Shown here: piece after piece, positions 24,382 to 32,289 of the stretch
Layout: every line of letters starts with the position of its first letter
Numbering within the stretch: position 1 is the stretch's first letter
From: Oscillospiraceae bacterium
GTDB taxonomy: Bacteria; Bacillota; Clostridia; Oscillospirales; Ruminococcaceae
Assembly: GCA_017462785.1 (NCBI GenBank)
Contig: JAFTQJ010000100.1
Location: forward strand, 1-34,325
Reading direction: 5' to 3'
DNA: 34,325 nucleotides
Translations under genes and position numbers: made by a program
Notes under the pieces: generated by a model
The model's input: the letters and a program-made list of their open reading frames with translations, nothing else
Database searches by the model: none
What the model was told of the DNA's origin: nothing

Positions 24382-25506
24382 ATGAAAAAGACTCTGAGAA
24401 GCCTTGCAGCAGTATCCGCACTCTGCCTTTGCGTATCTGCATCTGCATGCGGCAAGAAGAGCGTGAATGTCACCGAAAATCTGGAAATCAAATTCAACGG
24501 CTATGACGGCTATGCAACTGCAAGCCTGCTCAATTCCACCGATTGGATCTCCAATGTAGTCACCACCTATGGTGAGGGCATGGACATGACACAGCTTGCA
24601 ATGCTCGAAGCAAATCTCTATGATGCAGTGGACTTTGACATTGTGCCGGCTGAGGATATTTCCAACGGCGATGAGATCACAGTAACAGTCACTGTGGACA
24701 ACACCAAGTTTGAGGATCAGAAGTTCCAGCTTGAGGGCGGTACAGTCACATTTACCGCAGAGGGACTTGAAGAAGTGGAAACATTCGATCCTTTCACCGG
24801 TCTTAACCTCACCTATGAGGGCTTTGCACCGAACGGTACTGCCTATATCAGCAGTTCTTCCGATGCAAACCTGTCCTTCTCCATGGACAAGAGCACAGGT
24901 CTGTCAAACGGTGACACGATCACAGTAACTGCTGAAACCTATACAGGCGTTTCCATGGAAGAGTTCTGTGCACAGTACGGCAAGATGCCTTCCGTCACTG
25001 AAAAGACCTTCACAGTAGAGGGACTTCCGGCATATGCTTCTGAAATCGCAGAGATTCCGGAGGAAATGATGCAGAAGATGGATACACAGGCACAGGACGT
25101 ATTCAAGGCAAGCGTTGCAAGAGAATGGGACGAGCCGGAGGGTCTGCAGAGCATCACACTGCTCGGTCACTACTTCCTCAAGCCCAAGGACATCAACACA
25201 GAGCTGTCCCCGTTCAACAAGCTCTATCTGGTATATGAGGTAAAGGCAAACAACAGCAATATCGGCGACTTCACCTATTTCTACTACACCAGATTCGAGA
25301 ATATCATCCTGCTGGATGACGGTACATGCTCCGTGGATCTGAGCAATTATACCACTCCCGGCAACTCCTGCGTGGTTGGTACATATCCCGGCTTCATTTT
25401 CGAGAACACTCTTTACGCAGACGGCTACAACGATCTTGACAGCCTGTTCAACAACTGCGTGACCACACAGATCGACAAGTATGCATATGAATCCACTGTA
25501 AAGTAA
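24382..25506 (+). CDS. putative lipoprotein of unknown function with repeated beta-rich domains
   Basis: 374 residues. A signal sequence (MKKTLRSLAAVSALCLCVSA) ends at SAC, with Cys23 as the likely lipid-attachment site. Alanine at -3 is atypical for a lipobox. Two related beta-rich units follow: residues about 35-130, ending in GDEITVTVTVDNTKF and a strand pair, and about 135-215, containing GDTITVTAETY. They suggest Ig-like domains. A third region (about 255-370) has a different character, with LYLVYEVKANN and FTYFYYTRFENI. I do not recognise the family. The protein should sit on the outer face of the membrane. It has its own promoter and terminator. Confidence 0.75.
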   Translation: MKKTLRSLAAVSALCLCVSASACGKKSVNVTENLEIKFNGYDGYATASLLNSTDWISNVVTTYGEGMDMTQLAMLEANLYDAVDFDIVPAEDISNGDEITVTVTVDNTKFEDQKFQLEGGTVTFTAEGLEEVETFDPFTGLNLTYEGFAPNGTAYISSSSDANLSFSMDKSTGLSNGDTITVTAETYTGVSMEEFCAQYGKMPSVTEKTFTVEGLPAYASEIAEIPEEMMQKMDTQAQDVFKASVAREWDEPEGLQSITLLGHYFLKPKDINTELSPFNKLYLVYEVKANNSNIGDFTYFYYTRFENIILLDDGTCSVDLSNYTTPGNSCVVGTYPGFIFENTLYADGYNDLDSLFNNCVTTQIDKYAYESTVK

Positions 25507-25522
25507 TCTGCGATATATCAAC

Positions 25523-25557
25523 AAAAATCTGCTGCACGGAATGTGCAGCAGATTTTT
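25523..25557. terminator. bidirectional intrinsic terminator
   Basis: A 15-bp stem (25523-25537 with 25543-25557), loop GGAAT, with an A-run before and a T-run after. It separates the lipoprotein gene from the convergent zinc-ribbon gene. Confidence 0.92.
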
Positions 25558-25570
25558 TTATGCATTGGAA

Positions 25571-26032
25571 TCAGTCGTTTGCAACTGCCGCAACCTCGGA
25601 GCCGTCAGCATCCACAACCACTGTTTCAGCCGGCTCAACCGGAGCTGCTTCCTGTACAGTTTCCTGCTTTGTGCCGCAGTGCGGGCAGAACTTCTGACCT
25701 TCCTGTACATACTTGCCGCAGTTGTCGCAGAGTGCGGCACTGTCAATGGCTGCCAGCTCTGCTCTTGCAGCTGCGATCTTTGCTCTTGCATCTGCAACCT
25801 CTGCGAGCATCTGTGCAAAATCAGCTTCACCCTTGTTGCCGTAGATTTCCTCGTACTTCTTGCCGATCTCGATATATGCTGCATTCAGGCTGCTCTCTGC
25901 CTGAGAAATTGCACGCTTGATCTTTGCCTTTTCAGCCATCTTCTTGGATGTATCAATGGTGCCCTTTGCAAACTTTTCTGCGGAATTCTTAATATCTCCG
26001 CCGATCTTCATAATGGTTTCTTTCATTTCCAT
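25571..26032 (-). CDS. small zinc-ribbon protein with helical N-terminus
   Basis: 153 residues. The first 98 are helical and charged (coiled-coil-like, about 38-98). A zinc ribbon with two CxxC knuckles follows (Cys102, Cys105, Cys116 and Cys119: LCDNCGKYVQEGQKFCPHCG), then an acidic, Ala- and Val-rich tail. No membrane segment is present. Similar double-CxxC ribbons occur in many uncharacterised Firmicutes proteins and do not point to one function. The start at 26032 is set by GGAGG eight bases upstream; 12 in-frame upstream codons lack support. It has its own promoter. Confidence 0.82.
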   Translation of the reverse strand: MEMKETIMKIGGDIKNSAEKFAKGTIDTSKKMAEKAKIKRAISQAESSLNAAYIEIGKKYEEIYGNKGEADFAQMLAEVADARAKIAAARAELAAIDSAALCDNCGKYVQEGQKFCPHCGTKQETVQEAAPVEPAETVVVDADGSEVAAVAND

Positions 26033-26087
26033 GTTGGTAACCTCCAATCGTTGCTTGAACTGCTGCACTGTGCGGCAGTATACATTC

Positions 26088-26116
26088 AGTGTAACATATT
26101 ATCATTGTAAAGTCAA
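26088..26116 (-). promoter_or_regulatory. promoter of the zinc-ribbon gene
   Basis: On the minus strand, TTGACT (26111-26116) and TACACT (26088-26093) are separated by 17 bases. Confidence 0.7.
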
Positions 26117-26166
26117 GGCATAATTTGTTAATTTGTGTGACAAATGGGTGTAATCAGGAGTTTTTG

Positions 26167-26280
26167 GCTTTTTTCTGAGTAAGCACTCCGCAGCTGCCCC
26201 ACCCCCTGCCCCCTCCCCGATGGGGAGGGGGAATCTGAGCCGGTGCTCCGCACCGGCACCGGCAAGGACGATCGTCCTTT
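26167..26280 (-). repeat. modular hairpin element, copy B
   Basis: On the minus strand: palindrome AAGGACGATCGTCCTT (26264-26279), GCCGGTGC/GCACCGGC with loop GGA (26239-26257), CCCCCTCCCC/GGGGAGGGGG (26209-26231), and GAGT/ACTC (26177-26188), then CAGAAAAAAG. The order of parts is the same as in copy A. It starts 26 bases after the stop of the last gene of the polyamine operon. G-runs at 26197-26225 on the minus strand could form a quadruplex. Confidence 0.75.
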
Positions 26281-26306
26281 GAACCAATTGACGTATTTCT
26301 ATGAAA

Positions 26307-26564
26307 TCAGGGGTTTTCGTGTTCTGCCAGCAGGTCGGCAAATTCCTGCATCTGTCCGTCATCCGTCCGGAACACCAGCACGAAGTCCTTGCAGCGTTCA
26401 GTGCCGGTGTCGGTCAGCTGTTCGGGGGAAAGGGCATCGAACAGCTGCTGTGCATGCTCCGTTTCCGGATCAAAGGCACAATCGAGGGGCTGTCCGTCCA
26501 CATAGAGCTGTTTTTCATAGCTGCCGTTCTTCTTCCGGCAGGTCAGCTTGATCTTCCGCATCAT
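26307..26564 (-). CDS. small protein of unknown function at the end of the polyamine operon
   Basis: 85 residues, charged and soluble, with no membrane segment. It starts basic (MMRKIKLTCRKKNGSYEKQL) and ends acidic (FADLLAEHENP). The predicted order is strand-strand-helix-strand-helix. I do not recognise the family. ATG lies four bases after the aguB stop, with AGGTG just upstream, so it is translated together with the polyamine genes. It could be a regulator or a stability factor of one of the enzymes, but nothing in the sequence shows this. Confidence 0.65.
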   Translation of the reverse strand: MMRKIKLTCRKKNGSYEKQLYVDGQPLDCAFDPETEHAQQLFDALSPEQLTDTGTERCKDFVLVFRTDDGQMQEFADLLAEHENP

Positions 26565-26568
26565 GCAC

Positions 26569-27447
26569 CTACTTTTCTGTGATCACACTGTAGCGGTCGG
26601 GTCTGCGATCACGGAAAATTCCCCAGCTCAGACGATCCTGTGCGAGTGCATCCAGATCAAACTCCGCCGTAATCACAGCATCACCGTCCCTGCCGGACTG
26701 CACGAGCAGTGCACCCGTATTGTCGGCAATGAAGGAGGAGCCGTAGAATTGCAGTGCGGAGGTCTGACCTCCATTCTCCGTGCAGGGCTGTACTTCCTCC
26801 AGACCATAGCGGTTGGCAGCGATCACGGGCATGAGGTTTGCCGCCGCATGTCCCTGCATGCAGCGTGTCCAGTGGGGCATGCTGTCGGTTTCGAGGATGG
26901 GTTCCGAACCGATGGCAGTCGGGTAGAAAAGCAGCTCCGCACCGTTCAGAGCGAGTGCACGGGCTGTTTCCGGAAACCACTGATCCCAGCAGATGCCGAT
27001 GCCGATCTTCGCATATCTCGTATCCCAGACACGGAATCCGGTGTCACCGGGGGTGAAGTAGAATTTCTCCTGATAGTAATGGTCGTCAGGAATGTGGGTC
27101 TTGCGGTATACGCCGAGTACCGTTCCATCCGCATCAATGACGGCGATGGAATTGAACAGCCGCAGACCGTCACGCTCATAGAAGCTCACGGGCAGGACCA
27201 CGCCGAGTTCTGCGGCAAGCTTTGCAAAGTGCTGTACTGCGTCGTTTTCCTCCGTGCTCTTGGCAAAATCATAGTATTCGTACTGACGCTCCTGACAGAA
27301 ATACTGACGCTCGAACAGCTCCGGCAGGAGGATGATATTTGCTCCCTTTGCGGCAGCCTCACGGACGAGCGTTTCTGCATGGACGATGTTTTCATAAATA
27401 TTGCGGGTGCAGTTCATCTGCACGGCAGCAACAATGACTTTTCTCAT
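26569..27447 (-). CDS. aguB: N-carbamoylputrescine amidase
   Basis: 292 residues, nitrilase/C-N hydrolase family. It hydrolyses N-carbamoylputrescine to putrescine, CO2 and ammonia in the cytoplasm. The catalytic triad is visible: Glu43 (LLPELFERQYFCQ), Lys116 (YRKTHIPDDHYYQEKFYF) and Cys153 (GIGICWDQWFPETARALAL). These surrounding sequences are diagnostic for AguB within the family. AAGGAG lies six bases before ATG. It follows aguA by 14 bases, which supplies its substrate. Confidence 0.97.
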   Translation of the reverse strand: MRKVIVAAVQMNCTRNIYENIVHAETLVREAAAKGANIILLPELFERQYFCQERQYEYYDFAKSTEENDAVQHFAKLAAELGVVLPVSFYERDGLRLFNSIAVIDADGTVLGVYRKTHIPDDHYYQEKFYFTPGDTGFRVWDTRYAKIGIGICWDQWFPETARALALNGAELLFYPTAIGSEPILETDSMPHWTRCMQGHAAANLMPVIAANRYGLEEVQPCTENGGQTSALQFYGSSFIADNTGALLVQSGRDGDAVITAEFDLDALAQDRLSWGIFRDRRPDRYSVITEK

Positions 27448-27461
27448 GATGCACTCCTTTA

Positions 27462-28634
27462 TTATTCTGCCTTCCTATGCTTCGCAAAAGTCGGCACGGA
27501 TTTCTCTGTTGCCAGCGGCGGCTCGCCGCCTTTCGGAATCTGCTGTGTGATACAATGGATATTGCCGCCGCCGACAATGATCTCCCTTGCAGGGATCTTC
27601 ACGATCTCACGTTCCGGAAAGAGACTTCCGAGAATTGCGGCGGCTCTCTCGTCACTCTCCGCATTCTCACCGCCGAACTGCGGCAGGAGAATCGCATGAT
27701 TGCAGATATAAAAATTCACATAGGATGCCGCCAGCCGTTCGCCGGCTTCACGGGTATCCTCGCCCTCCTCGAATTCATAGCCGTCCATGTCGGATTCCTC
27801 CACGCAGACGGGCACATCCGGAATCGGGAGCTTGTGCACGGTGAATGATCTGCCCTTTGCATCGGTTTCGGTTTTCAGCACATCCATGCATGCCGCAGAC
27901 AGCGGATACTGCGGATCATTTGCATGATCCGTCCACGCAAGCACGACTTCCGCAGGCTTTACAAATGCACAGACATTGTCCACATGTTCGTTGGTTTCGT
28001 CATTGTAAATGCCACGGGGCAGCCAGATGACCTTTTCCGCACCGAGGTATTGTTTCAGCGTTTCGGTGATCTGCTCCTTGGACATATGGGGATTTCTTCC
28101 CTCACTGAGCAGACAGCTTTCTGTGACGAGGATCGTTCCCTCGCCGTCGGAATGGATCGAACCGCCCTCCAGCACAAAATGCTGTGCATCGTAGCAGTCC
28201 GCACCGACTGCCTCACAGAATGCAGAAGCCAGTGCATTGTCCTCCTCCCAATGGGCATAGAGTCCGTCAAACTCGCCGCCCCACGCATTGAACTGCCAGT
28301 CGATGCCACGCAGCTTCCCCTCGTCATTCACGACAAAGGTCGGGGCGGTATCCCTTGCCCATGCGTCATTCTGGGGGATGGTGAGAATGCGGATATTCGG
28401 CGTAGCTCCGAGCATTTCCTCCGCATGCTCCCTCTGTGCTTCACTTGTGAGGACATACATCATTTCGGATTTTGCGATCTCCCTCATGATGCGGCAGAAG
28501 ATCTCCTGTGCTTTCGGGAGGTCACTCCAAGAGCCTTTGCGTTCGGGGAAGATCATGATGGTGCCGTGGTGCGGTGCAAATTCCGCCGGCATATGGAATC
28601 CGTCGGCTTTCGGGATGGTGTGCAGTTTCGTCAT
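27462..28634 (-). CDS. aguA: agmatine deiminase with a repeat-derived C-terminal tail
   Basis: 390 residues. It converts agmatine to N-carbamoylputrescine and ammonia in the cytoplasm (guanidino-group-modifying fold). Key stretches are [12 protein letters not shown] (about 106-117), [22 protein letters not shown] and the catalytic [13 protein letters not shown] with Cys361. Family members usually end shortly after this motif. Here 23 further residues ([11 protein letters not shown] and a basic end) are encoded by bases that include a GC-rich inverted repeat (27511-27530) also found between genes at 31171-31191. The gene overlaps the preceding gene by four bases (ATGA) and is followed by aguB. 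Confidence 0.97.
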   Translation of the reverse strand: MTKLHTIPKADGFHMPAEFAPHHGTIMIFPERKGSWSDLPKAQEIFCRIMREIAKSEMMYVLTSEAQREHAEEMLGATPNIRILTIPQNDAWARDTAPTFVVNDEGKLRGIDWQFNAWGGEFDGLYAHWEEDNALASAFCEAVGADCYDAQHFVLEGGSIHSDGEGTILVTESCLLSEGRNPHMSKEQITETLKQYLGAEKVIWLPRGIYNDETNEHVDNVCAFVKPAEVVLAWTDHANDPQYPLSAACMDVLKTETDAKGRSFTVHKLPIPDVPVCVEESDMDGYEFEEGEDTREAGERLAASYVNFYICNHAILLPQFGGENAESDERAAAILGSLFPEREIVKIPAREIIVGGGNIHCITQQIPKGGEPPLATEKSVPTFAKHRKAE

Positions 28635-29749
28635 GACAATCTCTCCTTGAAATCAGAATAGCCGAAGGTTTTCACCGTTTCGCAGCTGCCGTCCGTGCGG
28701 AGGATGCCGATTTCCGGCAGGGGCATGCCGTTGAACGTGTTGTTCTTGACCATCGAATAGATCGCCATATCCTCAAAACAGAGCCGGTCGCCGATGGAAA
28801 GGGGCTGATCAAAGCTGTAATCGCCGATGATGTCACCGGCAAGGCAGGTGCAGGAGGACAGACGGTAGGTGTACGGCTTCTCCCCTGCTTCGCCGCTTGC
28901 AAAGAGGGGCGGTCGGTAGGGCATTTCGAGCACATCGGGCATGTGGCAGGCGGCGGATGCATCGAGAATGGCGATCTGCATGCCGTTTTCCACGATGTCC
29001 ATGACCTCCGTCACGAGGTAGCCCGCACGCAGGGCGATGGCTTCGCCGGGTTCGAGGTAGACCTGCACATCATATTTTTGCTGGAATTCCACAACGAGAT
29101 GTTCAAGCAGTGGAATATCGTAGTCGGGGCGTGTGATATGATGACCGCCGCCGAAATTCACCCATTTGCATTTGCGGAGGTAGTCACCGAATTTTTCCTC
29201 AACCGCTTTGAGCGTGATTTCAAGGGCATCGGCATTCTGCTCGCAGAGGGTATGGAAGTGCAGACCGTCCACATCGGGGAATGCCGTCAGGTCACTGGCT
29301 CTCACGCCAAGGCGTGAACCGACGGCACAGGGGTCGTAGATGGCGGCTTCCTGCGTGGAGCATTCCGGATTGATGCGAAGTCCCACGCTCTTTCCGGCAT
29401 CACGGCACATACTGCCGAACTTGTCCAGCTGACGCAGGGAATTGAACACGATATGGTCGGAAACATCCAGAATTTCGGGCATATCCGCATCCTTGTACGC
29501 AGGAGAAAAGATGTGCACCTCCCCTGCAAATTCCTCCCGTCCGAGCTTTGCTTCATACAGTCCGCTGGCGGTCGTGCCGGAGAGGTATTTTGCGATCAGG
29601 GGATAGACCGAAAACATGGAGAATGCTTTCTGTGCGAGGAGGATTCTGCATCCGGTGCGGTCTTGTACGCCCTTTAAAATCTCCAGATTGGAAATGAGTT
29701 TCGCTTCATCCAGAATATAGGATGGTGTGGGAAATTGGTTCAGGTTCAT
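28631..29749 (-). CDS. nspC: carboxynorspermidine/carboxyspermidine decarboxylase
   Basis: 372 residues, alanine-racemase fold PLP decarboxylase. It removes the carboxyl group of carboxyspermidine (or carboxynorspermidine) to give the polyamine. Lys41 in [11 protein letters not shown] should hold [27 protein letters not shown] and [14 protein letters not shown] are typical of the family. ATG at 29749 is chosen, with AAGGAAG seven to eight bases upstream; the longer in-frame TTG start overlaps that site. A hairpin (29764-29804) lies in the 71-base gap after the dehydrogenase gene. The stop overlaps the aguA start. Confidence 0.94.
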   Translation of the reverse strand: MNLNQFPTPSYILDEAKLISNLEILKGVQDRTGCRILLAQKAFSMFSVYPLIAKYLSGTTASGLYEAKLGREEFAGEVHIFSPAYKDADMPEILDVSDHIVFNSLRQLDKFGSMCRDAGKSVGLRINPECSTQEAAIYDPCAVGSRLGVRASDLTAFPDVDGLHFHTLCEQNADALEITLKAVEEKFGDYLRKCKWVNFGGGHHITRPDYDIPLLEHLVVEFQQKYDVQVYLEPGEAIALRAGYLVTEVMDIVENGMQIAILDASAACHMPDVLEMPYRPPLFASGEAGEKPYTYRLSSCTCLAGDIIGDYSFDQPLSIGDRLCFEDMAIYSMVKNNTFNGMPLPEIGILRTDGSCETVKTFGYSDFKERLS

Positions 29750-29763
29750 TTGGTTTCTTCCTT

Positions 29764-29804
29764 TCAAAAAGGATGGGGAGGGATTTGTGAAATCACCCCT
29801 CCCC
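29764..29804 (-). terminator. hairpin with T-run inside the polyamine operon (possible attenuator)
   Basis: On the minus strand GGGGAGGG pairs with CCCTCCCC, with an inner ATTT/AAAT stem and a three-base bulge, then ATCCTTTTTG. It could reduce transcription into nspC, aguA and aguB, or mark an mRNA end. Confidence 0.5.
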
Positions 29805-29820
29805 TTATACAGATTTTTGT

Positions 29821-31074
29821 TTAGTCAACTAACACAGGATTCTCATCCACAACCCACGGCAGACCGTACTTGTTCAGTGCATCCATGAACGGATCGGGAT
29901 CGAATTCTTCCACGTTGAACACGCCAGCCTTTGCCCAGATGCCGCTTGCCACCAGAGAAGTACCGATCACTGCCGGAACACCGGTAGTGTAGGAAACAGC
30001 CTGTGCACCGGTTTCCTTGTAGCATTCCTGATGGTCGCAGACATTATAAATATAGATGGTACGCTCCTTGCCATCCTTGATACCACGGAAGATACAGCCG
30101 ATATTGGTCTTGCCGACGGTTCTCGGTCCGAGTGTGGACGGATCGGGGAGGAGGGCTTTCAGGAATTTGATCGGGACGATCTCATGACCCTCAAATTCCA
30201 CCGGAGTTGTGCCGAGCATGCCGACATTCTGGAGGCAGTTCATGTGCATCAGATAGCTCTGACCGAATGTCATGAAGAAGCGGATCCTCTTGACATTGGG
30301 GATATTCTTTGCAAGGGACTCGATTTCCTCGTGATGCAGGAGGTACATATCCTTCATGCCCACGCCCTCGAAATTGTATTCACGCTTGATTTCCATCGGC
30401 TCTGTTTCCACCCACTTGCCGTCTTCCCAGTAAGAACCGTTTGCGGATACTTCACGGAGGTTGATTTCCGGATTGAAGTTCGTTGCAAACGGATAGCCGT
30501 GGTCGCCGCCGTTGCAGTCAAGGATGTCAATGTAGTGGATCTCGTCGAAATAGTGCTTCTGTGCATATGCTGCAAAGACGCTGGTCACACCCGGATCGAA
30601 GCCGGAGCCGAGGAGTGCAGTCAGACCAGCCTGCTGGAATTTCTCCTGATATGCCCACTGCCAGGAATAGTCAAAATATGCTGTGAATCCCTTTTCCTCG
30701 CATCTCTTTTCATAGATGGCACGCCACTCGGGATCATCGGTATCCTCTGCCTCATAGTTTGCAGTATCCACATAGTTTGCACCGCAGGCAAGGCAGGCAT
30801 CCATGATGGTGAGATCCTGATAAGGAAGTGCAACATTCAGGACGGTGTGGGGCTTGTACTCGTTCATGAGGGCAACGAGGGAATCCACGCTGTCCGCATC
30901 CACCTGTGCGGTGGTGAGCACTGCATTTGTGGTCGGGCGAAGCTTTTCTGCGAGGGCATCGCACTTGGATTTTGTTCTGCTTGCAATGCAGATTTCAGTA
31001 AATACGGGGTTTGCACAGCACTTGTGGATTGCAACGGTCGCAACGCCGCCGCAGCCGATAACTAACAGTTTCAT
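29821..31074 (-). CDS. carboxynorspermidine/carboxyspermidine synthase (saccharopine dehydrogenase family)
   Basis: 417 residues. It joins a diamine (putrescine or diaminopropane) to aspartate semialdehyde and reduces the imine with NAD(P)H. The N-terminal nucleotide-binding motif GCGGVATVA (residues 8-16) and the ANYVDTANYEAED and GSGFDPGVTSVFAAY stretches identify the family. The next gene is the matching decarboxylase, so the pair forms the aspartate-semialdehyde route to spermidine. AAGGAG lies eight bases before ATG. The gene is separated from speE by 300 bases of hairpin repeats, unusual in the middle of an operon. It could have its own transcript end or start there. Confidence 0.93.
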   Translation of the reverse strand: MKLLVIGCGGVATVAIHKCCANPVFTEICIASRTKSKCDALAEKLRPTTNAVLTTAQVDADSVDSLVALMNEYKPHTVLNVALPYQDLTIMDACLACGANYVDTANYEAEDTDDPEWRAIYEKRCEEKGFTAYFDYSWQWAYQEKFQQAGLTALLGSGFDPGVTSVFAAYAQKHYFDEIHYIDILDCNGGDHGYPFATNFNPEINLREVSANGSYWEDGKWVETEPMEIKREYNFEGVGMKDMYLLHHEEIESLAKNIPNVKRIRFFMTFGQSYLMHMNCLQNVGMLGTTPVEFEGHEIVPIKFLKALLPDPSTLGPRTVGKTNIGCIFRGIKDGKERTIYIYNVCDHQECYKETGAQAVSYTTGVPAVIGTSLVASGIWAKAGVFNVEEFDPDPFMDALNKYGLPWVVDENPVLVD

Positions 31075-31121
31075 AGGTAATTCTCCTTTTCGTAGTTGAT
31101 TGTTTTGCGGTCACTGTATGG

Positions 31122-31268
31122 GGGACGCTGTCCCTTGCGACCTTTGCGGCTTGCCGCATTGGGAGCAGAATGTCAGCGGCGACTCGCCGCCCCCTGCCAA
31201 AGGGATGGAATCCCTTTGGAATCCCATGGCGTTTTCCCATTGCCCCCTGCGGGGACAAAGGGAAAACG
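31122..31268 (-). repeat. hairpin array, partial copy D of the modular element
   Basis: Five inverted repeats in a row between speE and the dehydrogenase gene: GGGAC/GTCCC (31122-31134), TGCGGC/GCCGCA (31145-31158), GCGGCG/CGCCGC (31176-31190), CCAAAGGGA/TCCCTTTGG (31197-31219), and CGTTTTCCC/GGGAAAACG with an inner CCCC/GGGG (31230-31268). On the minus strand the AAAGGGA stem followed by GGC and the GCGGCG stem matches the first two modules of copies A-C. The G-rich third stem is missing. The rest of 31075-31374 holds a further palindrome (31346-31362) and no gene. Confidence 0.65.
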
Positions 31269-31345
31269 TTAAGATTGCAAGCGTTCCATTCTTGACAGAA
31301 GTATGAGAACAGTGTTCCATACCGTATCGCAAACTATAAATATGA

Positions 31346-31362
31346 ATGGGGAAATTCCCCAT
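31346..31362. repeat. perfect palindrome after speE
   Basis: ATGGGGAA, one base, TTCCCCAT, 13 bases beyond the speE stop. It lacks a T-run on the minus strand, so it is not a normal terminator for speE. An RNA-stabilising 3' hairpin is possible. Confidence 0.45.
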
Positions 31363-31374
31363 AAAAATTGTGAT

Positions 31375-32286
31375 TTATTCGATCTCGTCGAAGCTGGAAT
31401 TGAGCACTCGACCTTCGGAGGGAAGCCGTCTGCGTTCCTCCGCCTCTTCCAGCAGATCTTCCACAGATTTCGGGAGCATGAATGCTCCGGTGTGGAGGTT
31501 GGTGGTGTAGTACCATGTCTGCAAGCCCCTTGCTTTCCAGCGTGCGGCATCGAGATCATGCAGAGGATGGTATTTCTTGGACGCAAAGCCGAACAGCCAG
31601 TAGCCGGACGGACAGGTCGGGATATGTGCCTGATACACACGGCTGATCGGGAAACAGCGGAATGCTCTCCGGTGCATCGCCGTGCATGCCTCCTCATCCT
31701 CATCGAAGAACGGACTGCCGTGCTGGTACACCATGATGCCGTCCTCTTTCAGTGCCTTGTAGCAGCTGCCGTAGAATTCTTTCGTGAAAAGTCCTGCCGT
31801 ATGCCCGAACGGGTTCGTGCTGTCATTGATGATGAGGTCGTATTCGTCCTCCTTACGCCGCAGGAACCGCAGACCGTCACGGTAGAAGATGTTGACACGC
31901 TCATCCTCCAGACCCTTTGCATTGTCGGGGAAAAACTCCTTGCAGACCTGCACGAAGAGTTCATCCGGTTCGACCACGTCAATGGATTCGATCTCATCAT
32001 AATGGGAAAGTTCCCTCGCTACGCCGCCGTCACCGCCGCCGATGACAAGGACTTTTTTCACATGGGGATGTACCGCCATCGGCACATGCACGATCATTTC
32101 ATCATAGGTGAACTCGTCCTTTTCTGAAAAGATCACACTGCCGTCCGATGTGACGAAACGACCGAATTCCTCAGATTCAAACACGTCAATCCGCTGGAAG
32201 TCACTTTCACCGGAAAACAGCTGTTTTTCCACACGGATGGACATTTTCACGTTATTGGTATGCAGTTCTGAAAACCAGAAATCCAT
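31375..32286 (-). CDS. speE: spermidine synthase homologue (aminopropyltransferase) with altered active-site motifs
   Basis: 303 residues. An N-terminal beta domain precedes a Rossmann methyltransferase-like domain. The nucleotide-binding GGGDGGVARELSHY (residues 83-96) and VVEPDEL (104-110) are well conserved. The motif usually read as DSxDPxGP is DSTNPFGH (Asp155 to His162), so the second aspartate is Asn158. The usual Gln after LDG and the Gln of YQEM are replaced (SDGSVIF, YDEM). These positions contact the amine or decarboxy-AdoMet in known enzymes, from memory. It lies three bases after speA, yet no speD (the source of decarboxy-AdoMet) is present. Its true substrate is therefore open. 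AAGGAG lies eight bases before ATG. Confidence 0.88.
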   Translation of the reverse strand: MDFWFSELHTNNVKMSIRVEKQLFSGESDFQRIDVFESEEFGRFVTSDGSVIFSEKDEFTYDEMIVHVPMAVHPHVKKVLVIGGGDGGVARELSHYDEIESIDVVEPDELFVQVCKEFFPDNAKGLEDERVNIFYRDGLRFLRRKEDEYDLIINDSTNPFGHTAGLFTKEFYGSCYKALKEDGIMVYQHGSPFFDEDEEACTAMHRRAFRCFPISRVYQAHIPTCPSGYWLFGFASKKYHPLHDLDAARWKARGLQTWYYTTNLHTGAFMLPKSVEDLLEEAEERRRLPSEGRVLNSSFDEIE

Positions 32287-32289
32287 CTG

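Noticed and set aside
24270-24506. A 78-codon frame in the lipoprotein leader
   Set aside because: It has no ribosome site, overlaps the start of the lipoprotein gene in another frame and has no natural protein character.
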